The notes under the pieces: model-generated
Told to the model about the DNA's origin: nothing
The model's input: only the letters and a program-made list of their open reading frames with translations
The model's database searches: none
In this document: one piece after another, positions 40,769 to 47,952 of the stretch
Position numbering within the stretch: the stretch's first letter is position 1
How the letters are laid out: the number at the start of each line of letters is the position of its first letter
Program-made: the position numbers and the translations under genes
Origin: Thiodiazotropha sp040506705
GTDB lineage: Bacteria; Pseudomonadota; Gammaproteobacteria; Chromatiales; Chromatiaceae
Direction of reading: 5' to 3'
Assembly: GCA_040506705.1 (NCBI GenBank)
Contig: JBEVWG010000051.1
Location: forward strand, 1-64,000
DNA: 64,000 nucleotides

Positions 40769-41656
40769 ATGTCCTCAATTCTTGATGCTTTGGAAAGAGC
40801 TTCTCAGGATAGATCCTCTTCTGATCTGGAGTTGATGCCTAAAAGGGAGTATGCAGATTCGCCACGGGATGGAAGAGTGTGGCAGTGGCTCTTGTTTGGT
40901 TTGGCAATAGTTTGTCTTTGTCTGATTGGTGTTTGGTTATATTCAACACAGATATCCACCAACAAAGGCGATGCTCAGAGTGTCAATGAGTCAGTGCAGC
41001 AGCCTGAGGTTAAGCGGACAAGTGGGGCTGAGTCTGTCGTCGAAGCGTCTGTTGTTCCTGTTAAGCCTGACAAGCCTGATCTTGAATCTCAGTTGATTGG
41101 CACCACTCTCCCCAGTCAGCGATCCCTCCTGGACGAAGCGATATTGAGCCAGCCAAAACAGCAAAAGCAAAAGGTGAAAACAGCGCCGGCTGGTGTTGTG
41201 GCTCAGAATATCCCGGTAACTCCAGCGGCTCCTCCCGTTGTGAGGGCAGTTCCACTAGACAAGCCTAAGCCGCAGCCGAAGGTGGTCTCAAGGGTTGCGA
41301 AAAATAGTACACCGGATCCTGTGGTATCAGCCAACAGGATGGTTACGCCAATGAAGAGAGAGAGCTATAGTTCCACACCTTCCACACCACCTGAACCCGA
41401 GGTAAAGGTGGTAGAAAATATACCTCTGATCTGGGAGATGCCCCAGTCGTTACGTCAGAAGTTGGAACAGCTGAAAATCAGCATCCATGTCTACCATAAA
41501 GAGCCTAAGCGCCGTTTTGTTCTCATCAATATGCGTCGATATGCCGAAGGGGATAGTCTGAAAATGGATGGTTTTCGCCTCCAGCGGATCGATCGTGAAG
41601 GTATCGTGGTCGACTATGGTGAGGGCCTGGTTCGCTTGTTGAGGGAGAGATATTAA
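40769..41656 (+). CDS. gspB: GspB/ExeB-like general secretion protein
   Basis: A single-pass membrane protein of 295 residues: N-terminal SSILDALERASQDR, characteristic of GspB and related proteins, a membrane helix near residues 37-57, a long Pro/Lys/Val-rich periplasmic linker (about 60-215), and a C-terminal GspB domain (SLRQKLEQLKISIHVYH, RRFVLINMRRYAEGD, FRLQRIDREGIVVDY). It partners with ExeA. The ATG one base after the exeA stop is preferred over an upstream frame that overlaps exeA. No type II secretion core genes are in the window. Confidence 0.9.
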   Translation: MSSILDALERASQDRSSSDLELMPKREYADSPRDGRVWQWLLFGLAIVCLCLIGVWLYSTQISTNKGDAQSVNESVQQPEVKRTSGAESVVEASVVPVKPDKPDLESQLIGTTLPSQRSLLDEAILSQPKQQKQKVKTAPAGVVAQNIPVTPAAPPVVRAVPLDKPKPQPKVVSRVAKNSTPDPVVSANRMVTPMKRESYSSTPSTPPEPEVKVVENIPLIWEMPQSLRQKLEQLKISIHVYHKEPKRRFVLINMRRYAEGDSLKMDGFRLQRIDREGIVVDYGEGLVRLLRERY

Positions 41657-41894
41657 TAATCGGGAAAATTATTGATTCTCGGACTTCCATATCATTGTGC
41701 CCTTAATTTACAGATGCATTAACCTACTTATCCGTCGTGCTTGACCGATCCCCATTGTGTGGGTTCGATATTATCCTGACTCAATATTGTCATGAGTTCG
41801 TCACAGTAATCCGTTTCAATCAGTGCCTGGATTCCTTTGCTCGTTGAGTGCTGGTTTTTCCATTCGAAGATTTTCTGAACCACAGGTTGTCACT

Positions 41895-42575
41895 ATGTAT
41901 TGTAATGAACGACTCATCATAATGGATGCTGATGGCACTACCATAGATGCTTTCGGAGCTATTTCTGAGACATTTGAAGCTCATGATATGTCGATTGGAG
42001 ATATGGGCCGATTTCAGAAAAGGCGCAATATTTTCAAGTATCTCGGCGGCATCAAAGAGCTGCCTAAAAATCTACGCAAACAACTTAATGGTGAAAAGCG
42101 ACTAGAGCTGCTTAACACATTAACTGAGGTCTACAGGGAATCTGCACGCCTATATGAAGGTATGTCAGTTCTGCTCAATGTATTGATTGAGCATCCTGGT
42201 ACCCGGGTCGGGGTGATTACCAGAAATATCACTCTGGAGCCGGAGATTACTCTTCATCAGCTCTACCAGAGGAATGGCGTCAATGTTTCAGGATTGGATT
42301 TTGTAATCCATCTTCCGCAAAGAGAGCAGAAGACCGGTGCCTTCAAGGCGGTCAGAGAGAGCTTTCAAATAAACCCTGCCAGAGCCTATGCTTGCGGTGA
42401 TGAGAAACGCGATTATGTTGCTTCAATTGGCACTGGGATGCATCCGTTTATGGTCTCCTATGGGTTTGAGAGTTTTGAACGCTTAACCGAAAAGATAGGT
42501 GTGCCGGCAGAATTGGTATCTCGACAGCCGATGGATTTGAAACGGCGTATACTCAACGCTTTGGATCTGGATTAA
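41895..42575 (+). CDS. HAD-superfamily hydrolase
   Basis: HAD motifs are visible: IIMDADGTTIDA (motif I, nucleophile Asp), VITRN (motif II Thr), a Lys in REQKTGAF (motif III) and CGDEKRDY (motif IV). Length 226, with a helical cap between motifs I and II, fits a phosphoglycolate phosphatase-like class. The substrate is not known. The frame is open 24 codons further upstream, but this ATG gives the compact N-terminus typical of the family. Stands between gspB and a patatin gene. Confidence 0.85.
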   Translation: MYCNERLIIMDADGTTIDAFGAISETFEAHDMSIGDMGRFQKRRNIFKYLGGIKELPKNLRKQLNGEKRLELLNTLTEVYRESARLYEGMSVLLNVLIEHPGTRVGVITRNITLEPEITLHQLYQRNGVNVSGLDFVIHLPQREQKTGAFKAVRESFQINPARAYACGDEKRDYVASIGTGMHPFMVSYGFESFERLTEKIGVPAELVSRQPMDLKRRILNALDLD

Positions 42576-42751
42576 TGGTCTGATTAGTACATGCGCTCTG
42601 CTGTCAGGTATTCACCTGATACGAAACTCCAAACTGGAATATGAAAATACGCTTGCCTGTTAACCTGGCGAGAATTAATCTGAGACCTTAAATTCTTTAG
42701 TAGTCAGGGCCAAATCCGCCTTGCCACTTTCAGCGTGTTATCAGGATGTGA

Positions 42752-43708
42752 ATGATGAAGGAATCAGAGGATGCAGATTTAAAGATTGGTTTAGCCTTGG
42801 GCAGTGGTGCCGCTCGGGGCTGGTCGCATATCGGAATCATCAAAGGCTTGGCTGAGTTGGGCATCAAGCCGGAAATTGTCTGCGGAAGTTCGATTGGTGC
42901 TTTAGTGGGAGCGGCCTATGCTGCAGACAAGCTTGACCTAATGGAGAGCTGGTCCCGTTCACTGACCTGGAAAGAGATTATCCGATTTCTCGATCCCAGT
43001 CTGATTGGCGGTGGGTTTATTCAGGGGGAGAAGCTGACTGAGTTTGTCAATGAACATATTGAGGAGGTGGAGTTTCACCAATTGAAGCGTGAGTTGGGTA
43101 TTGTTGCAACCGAGCTCGAGAGTGGTCGTGAAGTGTGGTTTCGCAGCGGCCCGGTAATGGAGGCGGTCAGAGCTTCCATCAGTCTTCCCGGTCTCTTTAC
43201 ACCACTAAGACACAACGGCAGGTGGTTGGTAGATGGTGGTCTGGCCAATCCTGTGCCTGTCTCCCTTTGTCGTGCAATGGGGGCGGATCTGGTGATTGCA
43301 GTCAATCTGAATGGTGACATATTGGGCAAACATTTTAAGCGAAGTTCGGAAAAGAACGAAGAGCGTAAGCTGGAACCTGATCTGAGCAAAGAGGGTGATC
43401 TGATAAGTCGGGTCACGGCGCAGGTTAAAAATAGTCTGGGTGTAGGAAAGCGGGATCTCATTGCGCGGTTGTTTGGGGTAGAGAGAGAAACCCCTGGACT
43501 TTATGATGTGTTGGCCAGTTCGATCAATATTATGCAAGACAGGATAACCCGAAGCCGTATGGCAGGTGACCCACCTGATGTTATTTTAACTCCCCGTATG
43601 TCAAAACTTGGTTTAATGGAGTTTGATAAAGCCGATCTGGGGATTGCAGAAGGATTGCGCGAAGTTGAACGTATGCGGCCCTCTTTGGAGCAGGTCTTTA
43701 AGCTCTGA
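42752..43708 (+). CDS. Patatin-like phospholipase (RssA-type)
   Basis: The patatin fold is clear: oxyanion loop LGSGAARGWSHIG, nucleophile elbow CGSSIGALVG (G-x-S-x-G) and catalytic Asp in LVDGGLANPVPVS. The domain covers residues about 10-200; the rest contains a linker and a helical tail found in bacterial RssA/YchK-type proteins. A lysophospholipase or acyl hydrolase activity at the membrane is likely from the family. It may start at either of two adjacent ATGs. A dispersed repeat lies just after the stop. Confidence 0.92.
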   Translation: MMKESEDADLKIGLALGSGAARGWSHIGIIKGLAELGIKPEIVCGSSIGALVGAAYAADKLDLMESWSRSLTWKEIIRFLDPSLIGGGFIQGEKLTEFVNEHIEEVEFHQLKRELGIVATELESGREVWFRSGPVMEAVRASISLPGLFTPLRHNGRWLVDGGLANPVPVSLCRAMGADLVIAVNLNGDILGKHFKRSSEKNEERKLEPDLSKEGDLISRVTAQVKNSLGVGKRDLIARLFGVERETPGLYDVLASSINIMQDRITRSRMAGDPPDVILTPRMSKLGLMEFDKADLGIAEGLREVERMRPSLEQVFKL

Positions 43709-43712
43709 ATTG

Positions 43713-43732
43713 GATTAGTGTTAACAGGCCCT
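43713..43732. repeat. Dispersed 20-bp repeat, copy 1
   Basis: GATTAGTGTTAACAGGCCCT occurs here and, identical over all 20 bases, at 55313-55332. Both lie just after a gene end. Its right part matches the palindrome at 38099. Probably a REP-like unit. Confidence 0.6.
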
Positions 43733-43736
43733 GAGG

Positions 43737-44621
43737 CTATTCATTGACGAAAGGATAGAAGGGTTCATTGACCTGCTGATGGGTGGGTCGGTCTGAAATA
43801 ATTCGTGCTTTGACTCTGGTGGTGGTGAGGCCTTGCTGGTCAAGGATGGCAGGAAAGAGTCGGAAGACCCGACTGGTTTCGATGGGTCTTCTCCAGGCGG
43901 CCTGCTCTAGTTGTTTTCGTAGTAGAGGTGACAGTTTCAACTGTAGTAACCAGGGAGCCTGCCAGTGCAGAAAGTCATTGACCAGTTTACGTTGTTTATC
44001 GTCTTGCCACTTGTCACGGACTAACAATTTAGGGAATTCATCGGCACTAAAGTGTTCTCCATGTTGCCCTGTGCCATCGCCTTGATGATGTCGTTTGATC
44101 CAGATAGCGAAGGGTCTCTTTCCTGCGGCAGAACTTACAGTGCTGCTGAGATCTGCCGCATCACCAGAGTCTGAAATGAAGTGTTGGCAGGCCTGGCCGC
44201 CGGGATACCAGGTGGGGCGGTCGACAGGTGAGAGTGGTTCATTGCATAAGGCGCTATCGAGTAGTGCCAGGGGCTTGGAATCCGCTTCATCCAGCAGCCA
44301 TAGCTCGTAACTATCCGCAGTTGCAAAGGGCACTTTATCGGCATCTTTTTCCAAAGCGAGAATCAAACGCTCTCCGATTGATTCGATGATGTCGCAGGGC
44401 AGAGTTCCTCTGATACGTGACCGACTCAGTCCACGAATTGAGTTCCAGCTACCATAGACCACCTCTGAAAGTCCGGTATGACTGATGATATCTTCATGTG
44501 CAACATAGAGTTTCCAGTCAAACCCATCCATGCTTTCTGCAACGCCACCATTCAGAGCAATTATCTGCTGTACCCCATGGAAAGGTGAGAGTAGACGACG
44601 GCTGTAAGAGAGGCTATCCAT
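43737..44621 (-). CDS. Conserved-looking hypothetical protein
   Basis: A cytoplasmic protein of 294 residues from the chosen ATG with balanced composition, no signal peptide and no membrane segment. Notable pieces are YSRRLLSPFHGVQQIIALNGG at the N-terminus (split: RRLLSPFHGVQ), WNSIRGLSRSRIRG, a DEADSKPLALLDSAL segment and TSRVFRLFPAILDQQG. The frame opens 12 codons earlier but the second ATG gives a cleaner start. I do not recognise a family or active site. It converges with the patatin gene. Confidence 0.7.
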   Translation of the reverse strand: MDSLSYSRRLLSPFHGVQQIIALNGGVAESMDGFDWKLYVAHEDIISHTGLSEVVYGSWNSIRGLSRSRIRGTLPCDIIESIGERLILALEKDADKVPFATADSYELWLLDEADSKPLALLDSALCNEPLSPVDRPTWYPGGQACQHFISDSGDAADLSSTVSSAAGKRPFAIWIKRHHQGDGTGQHGEHFSADEFPKLLVRDKWQDDKQRKLVNDFLHWQAPWLLQLKLSPLLRKQLEQAAWRRPIETSRVFRLFPAILDQQGLTTTRVKARIISDRPTHQQVNEPFYPFVNE

Positions 44622-44877
44622 ACAGGAAATTGTGGACAGTGATTGGCATTGAGACAAGTGCGGTTTTACATTAATAATCCAATCTAACTGAATTATTGAG
44701 TCATTTAATTCCTATTTAGCAATGAAATATTACCGCCGTTCGTCGGCTAGCCAGACTCAGGTGTTTTAAATACAATTATATTTTTGTAGTATTTATAGAA
44801 TTGGAACTAAGTACTGATCTGATTCTTTAACAGAACGCAGTTTTTATATTGGATTTTTTTTAAGAGGGAGTCATGTT

Positions 44878-45606
44878 GTGAAAGTTATCTTCCGCCCTAT
44901 GGCGACACTGTCGCTTGTCAGTCTGTTATTCACTGCCTCGGCTCAGGCCGCTCTCTATGATCGTGGTGGTGGCCTTATCTACGATGATTACCTGGATGTC
45001 ACCTGGATGCAGGATGCCTCCTATGTGTCAAACCAAGCGGTGAATTGGACGACTGCACACGACATGGTCTCCGGGCTTGAGTATCAGGATACTGTTCGTA
45101 ATACCGTTTGGACCGATTGGCGTATGCCTACTATTGACCCTGGCACTTATAGTGGATGGGGTTTTGACCTGCAATCGGGGGAAAGTAACTATAATGCCTA
45201 TGACACCTCTCCGTCAGGTGCCAATGAGTTGGCTTATATGTATTACGTCAATCTTGGTTTTGAAGGTAATGGAGATTTGCTTACAGCTCCTGAGCTGTTG
45301 CCTTTACCAGAATCACCTGAAGGCACTTACAACCCCTTTCAAAACATTAACTATTTAGGTATCTGGACGGACTCCCATGTAGGTGGCGACGCGCCAGAAA
45401 GTCAGGTTTGGTATTTCCATTTCCACTTTGGGCGTACCCTGACAGATGGCGGGTCTGATACGCAAACTATTTGGGCGGTAAGAGATGGGGATGTAGGCCT
45501 GCCTTCGCCAGTTCCCGTACCACCTGCGTTCTGGTTAATGGGTTCGAGCCTTGCCTTGTTAGGCTTTGTAAGCAGCAAGAAAGGTAACGCTTCGGCGAAA
45601 GCATAA
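44878..45606 (+). CDS. Secreted DUF1566-like protein with VPLPA-CTERM-type signal
   Basis: A signal peptide (LSLVSLLFTASAQA) is followed by a domain rich in Tyr, Trp and Asp with VTWMQDASYVSN, DWRMPTIDPGTY, GANELAYMYYVNLGF and QVWYFHFHFGRTL, the layout of DUF1566/Lcl-like proteins. The C-terminus is VPVPPAFWLMGSSLALLGF plus a basic end, a sorting signal of the VPLPA-CTERM kind processed by an exosortase. Its start is a GTG. A strong terminator follows the stop. It is paralogous to the next gene. Confidence 0.82.
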   Translation: MKVIFRPMATLSLVSLLFTASAQAALYDRGGGLIYDDYLDVTWMQDASYVSNQAVNWTTAHDMVSGLEYQDTVRNTVWTDWRMPTIDPGTYSGWGFDLQSGESNYNAYDTSPSGANELAYMYYVNLGFEGNGDLLTAPELLPLPESPEGTYNPFQNINYLGIWTDSHVGGDAPESQVWYFHFHFGRTLTDGGSDTQTIWAVRDGDVGLPSPVPVPPAFWLMGSSLALLGFVSSKKGNASAKA

Positions 45607-45654
45607 CCCCTATCTGTTAGCGCAGTTTTGGCTGCGCTCAGTTAGCTGATTGAT

Positions 45655-45700
45655 AAAAAACCCAGCCTGGAGATCGAGAATCTCCAGGCTGGGTTTTTTT
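45655..45700 (+). terminator. Strong rho-independent terminator
   Basis: CCCAGCCTGGAGA (45661-45673) and TCTCCAGGCTGGG (45681-45693) form a perfect 13-bp stem with a 7-base loop, followed by TTTTTTT. A-run on the other side makes it potentially bidirectional. Confidence 0.92.
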
Positions 45701-45809
45701 ATGGAATTCTGGGAAAAGCAGGCCAAATCTGTCGGGTTTTTTTACATTGTTGAATTTAAAGCCTAGCCAAAAAATCATAACTGGTTGAATTTATTGATAT
45801 AATCAATGT

Positions 45810-45825
45810 TGGCATATGCATTGCA
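45810..45825 (+). promoter_or_regulatory. Sigma-54-type -24/-12 promoter
   Basis: TGGCAT-ATGCA-TTGCA matches the sigma-54 consensus TGGCAC-N5-TTGCA with one mismatch and exact spacing of the GG and GC pairs. It lies 48 bases upstream of the GTG of the PEP-CTERM paralog, a normal distance. PEP-CTERM genes in other proteobacteria are known to be driven by sigma-54 with PrsK/PrsR; those regulators are not in this window. Confidence 0.6.
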
Positions 45826-45872
45826 AGCTTAGATCCCCAATAGACGTATGGACCTAATTGACGGAGTTAACC

Positions 45873-46652
45873 GTGAGTCAACATAAAAAAGTTTCAAGAT
45901 TGGCCGCTCTTTTGTGCGTATTCGCGCTGGGCAGCAGTGAGGCCACACTATTCGATCGTGGCAGCGGCCTGATTTACGATGATGTTTTGGATGTAACCTG
46001 GTTGCAGGATGCCTCCTATGTGCAGAACTACTATGGTAGTGCGCAATATGCGGTTAACTGGGATACTGCCACCTCCTGGGTGGATAATCTGGAATACACA
46101 GATACCGAACGTGGTGTGGTTTGGGATGATTGGCGCATGCCTACAATAGATCCTGGTACCTATGCAGGCTGGGAACCTATCTTTGATCCAGCTACAGACG
46201 TTGGCGACTACTATGTCTATGACAGATCTGAGTCAGGAGCCAATGAGCTTGCCTATATGTACTACGTGAATCTTGGTTTTGAGGCTTACACCGATCCAAT
46301 TACAGATCCAGGCCTGGTAGCCCGGCCTACATCACCTACTGGAACCTACAACCCTTTCCAAAACCTGAGCTATCTGGGTACCTGGACCGATTCATTGGTC
46401 GGCAATCCTGATCGTCCAGACCAGGTATGGTACTTCCATTTTCACTTCGGTCAGACCTTGTCAGATCCCAATGGACTTGATTCGCAAACTGTTTGGGCAG
46501 TTCGTGACGGTGATGTTTTCATCAATGAAGTTGAGCCGGAGCCTGAAGTGGCAGGTGTACCTGAGCCTGGTGTGCTGCTGTTAATGGCTTCAGGTCTGTT
46601 GTTGGCAGGCGGCGGTCGTCGCATAGTGAACGCAGGTAGAAAATTAGCCTGA
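45873..46652 (+). CDS. Secreted DUF1566-like protein with PEP-CTERM signal
   Basis: Close paralog of the preceding gene: shared VTWLQDASYVQN, DWRMPTIDPGTY, GANELAYMYYVNLGFE, NPFQNLSYLGTWTDS and QVWYFHFHFGQTL. The signal peptide is ARLAALLCVFALGSS-like (LAALLCVFALGSSEA). The end is a canonical PEP-CTERM: VPEPGVLLLMASGLLLAGGG with a basic tail. GGAG about nine bases before the GTG at 45873 supports this start over a TTG five codons earlier. A sigma-54-type promoter precedes it and a terminator follows. The protein should be exported and handled by an exosortase, none of which is in the window. Confidence 0.87.
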   Translation: MSQHKKVSRLAALLCVFALGSSEATLFDRGSGLIYDDVLDVTWLQDASYVQNYYGSAQYAVNWDTATSWVDNLEYTDTERGVVWDDWRMPTIDPGTYAGWEPIFDPATDVGDYYVYDRSESGANELAYMYYVNLGFEAYTDPITDPGLVARPTSPTGTYNPFQNLSYLGTWTDSLVGNPDRPDQVWYFHFHFGQTLSDPNGLDSQTVWAVRDGDVFINEVEPEPEVAGVPEPGVLLLMASGLLLAGGGRRIVNAGRKLA

Positions 46653-46671
46653 TTCGTAGCTTTCCGAAAGG

Positions 46672-46708
46672 CGCTGCAATCCCAGCATGGGGTTGCGGCG
46701 TTTTTTTT
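46672..46708 (+). terminator. Rho-independent terminator
   Basis: CGCTGCAATCCC and GGGGTTGCGGCG pair over 12 positions (with G-T pairs) around a 5-base loop, followed by eight T residues, just after the PEP-CTERM gene. Confidence 0.88.
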
Positions 46709-46983
46709 GTCTGTTTAACTTAGGTTTAATCACCTACTGTCGTTGATCCCTCCTCTAAAAGATTTACCAAGATGAGATCTATCAGGGGCTGGGGTCATGG
46801 CTCTATTTAATCGCCGCTCAATTATGCTTCTGTTTAATAATATTCTTCCTTAGTAAGTATCAGCTAGGCGTTTAATGTCTGAGATCTTCAGTAAGTTAAT
46901 TTGCCGTTTTCAGTAAAGTTTACAGTTTATAGCCGATATATTTCTCTGACGATGTTTTTAGGTTTCGCAGAAGGATAGGATTT
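46709..46983. other. AT-rich upstream region of third sensor pair
   Basis: About 275 AT-rich bases before the binding-protein gene. AGAAGGATAGG just before its ATG is the ribosome binding site. No other signal recognised. Confidence 0.35.
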
Positions 46984-47952
46984 ATGTCGCTATTCCATTT
47001 GAGAATATTAGTTAAAGGTTTCTCTGGAATTATTGCACTGTTTGTACTCTCTTTTGGGGCATATTCGGGAGAGAAGTGTCTCTACATCTCATCCTACCAT
47101 CAGGGTTACGCCTGGTCAGACGGGGTAGAGAGAGGATTGAGAGAGAGTCTTGGTGATGAGTGCGAGCTCAAACAGTTCGATATGGATACAAAGCGTCATA
47201 AGGATGAAGCTTCGAAGCAGCGAGTTGCTGTAGAGGCAAAAGATCTTATTCTCTCCTGGAAACCTGATGTAGTGATAACTGCAGATGATAATGCGGCAAA
47301 ATATGTGATCCAACCATTTTTCAAAGACCATGAGATACCATTTGTATTTTGTGGGATTAACTGGAATGTGGATGCCTATGAATTACCCTATAGCAATACA
47401 ACAGGAATGGTCGAGGTCGCACCTATTGATGTTTTATTCAATAAGGCAAGAAGCATTCGTATTGGCGCTGAACGTGCGGTCTATCTTGGTGCAAATACTT
47501 TTACGGAAAGAAAAAATGCAGCAAGATTTGAGGCAATGGCAGAAAAAATCGGCTTATCCCTGGATCGCCGTCTGGTTTCTACGACTGCAGACTGGTTGAA
47601 GGCATATGAGGAAGCACAGGATTATGATTTTGTGATTATCGGAAGTAAGTCGGGTATCAATGACTGGAATAGATCCAAGGTACTGGAGGTGTTGCATAAC
47701 ACAACCCGAAGCCTGAGCCTGACTAACCATGATTGGATGATGCCCTATACTTTGCTGGGCTTCACCAAGATTCCTGAAGAGCAGGGTGAGTGGGCTGCAA
47801 AAGCGGCGCTTGCCATATTGGATGGAGTAGCGCCAACAGATATACCCATTGTTTCAAATCGAAAATGGGAAATATGGATAAACCATACTGTATTAGATGT
47901 TAGTGGAGTGAAACTTCCACAGGCTCTAATCCGAAAAGCTAAAAAAATATAG
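46984..47952 (+). CDS. ABC_sub_bind-family periplasmic binding protein
   Basis: A signal peptide (IIALFVLSFGAYSG) precedes a two-lobe binding protein: CLYISSYHQGYAWSDGV, then LILSWKPDVVITADDNAAKY, IPFVFCGINWNVDAY, TGMVEVAPIDVLF and FVIIGSKSGINDW. This follows the TrpX/ABC_sub_bind (PF04392-like) pattern. The ligand is unknown; family members bind aromatic amino acids or related compounds. No permease or ATPase gene is nearby. Its stop overlaps by one base the GTG of a membrane PAS-GGDEF-EAL protein, so it probably serves as that protein's periplasmic sensor. Confidence 0.87.
   Translation: MSLFHLRILVKGFSGIIALFVLSFGAYSGEKCLYISSYHQGYAWSDGVERGLRESLGDECELKQFDMDTKRHKDEASKQRVAVEAKDLILSWKPDVVITADDNAAKYVIQPFFKDHEIPFVFCGINWNVDAYELPYSNTTGMVEVAPIDVLFNKARSIRIGAERAVYLGANTFTERKNAARFEAMAEKIGLSLDRRLVSTTADWLKAYEEAQDYDFVIIGSKSGINDWNRSKVLEVLHNTTRSLSLTNHDWMMPYTLLGFTKIPEEQGEWAAKAALAILDGVAPTDIPIVSNRKWEIWINHTVLDVSGVKLPQALIRKAKKI

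Noticed and set aside
43075..43537. Long minus-strand frames inside the patatin gene
   Set aside because: They are antisense shadows of a gene with clear catalytic motifs and have Arg/Ser/Leu-rich random composition.
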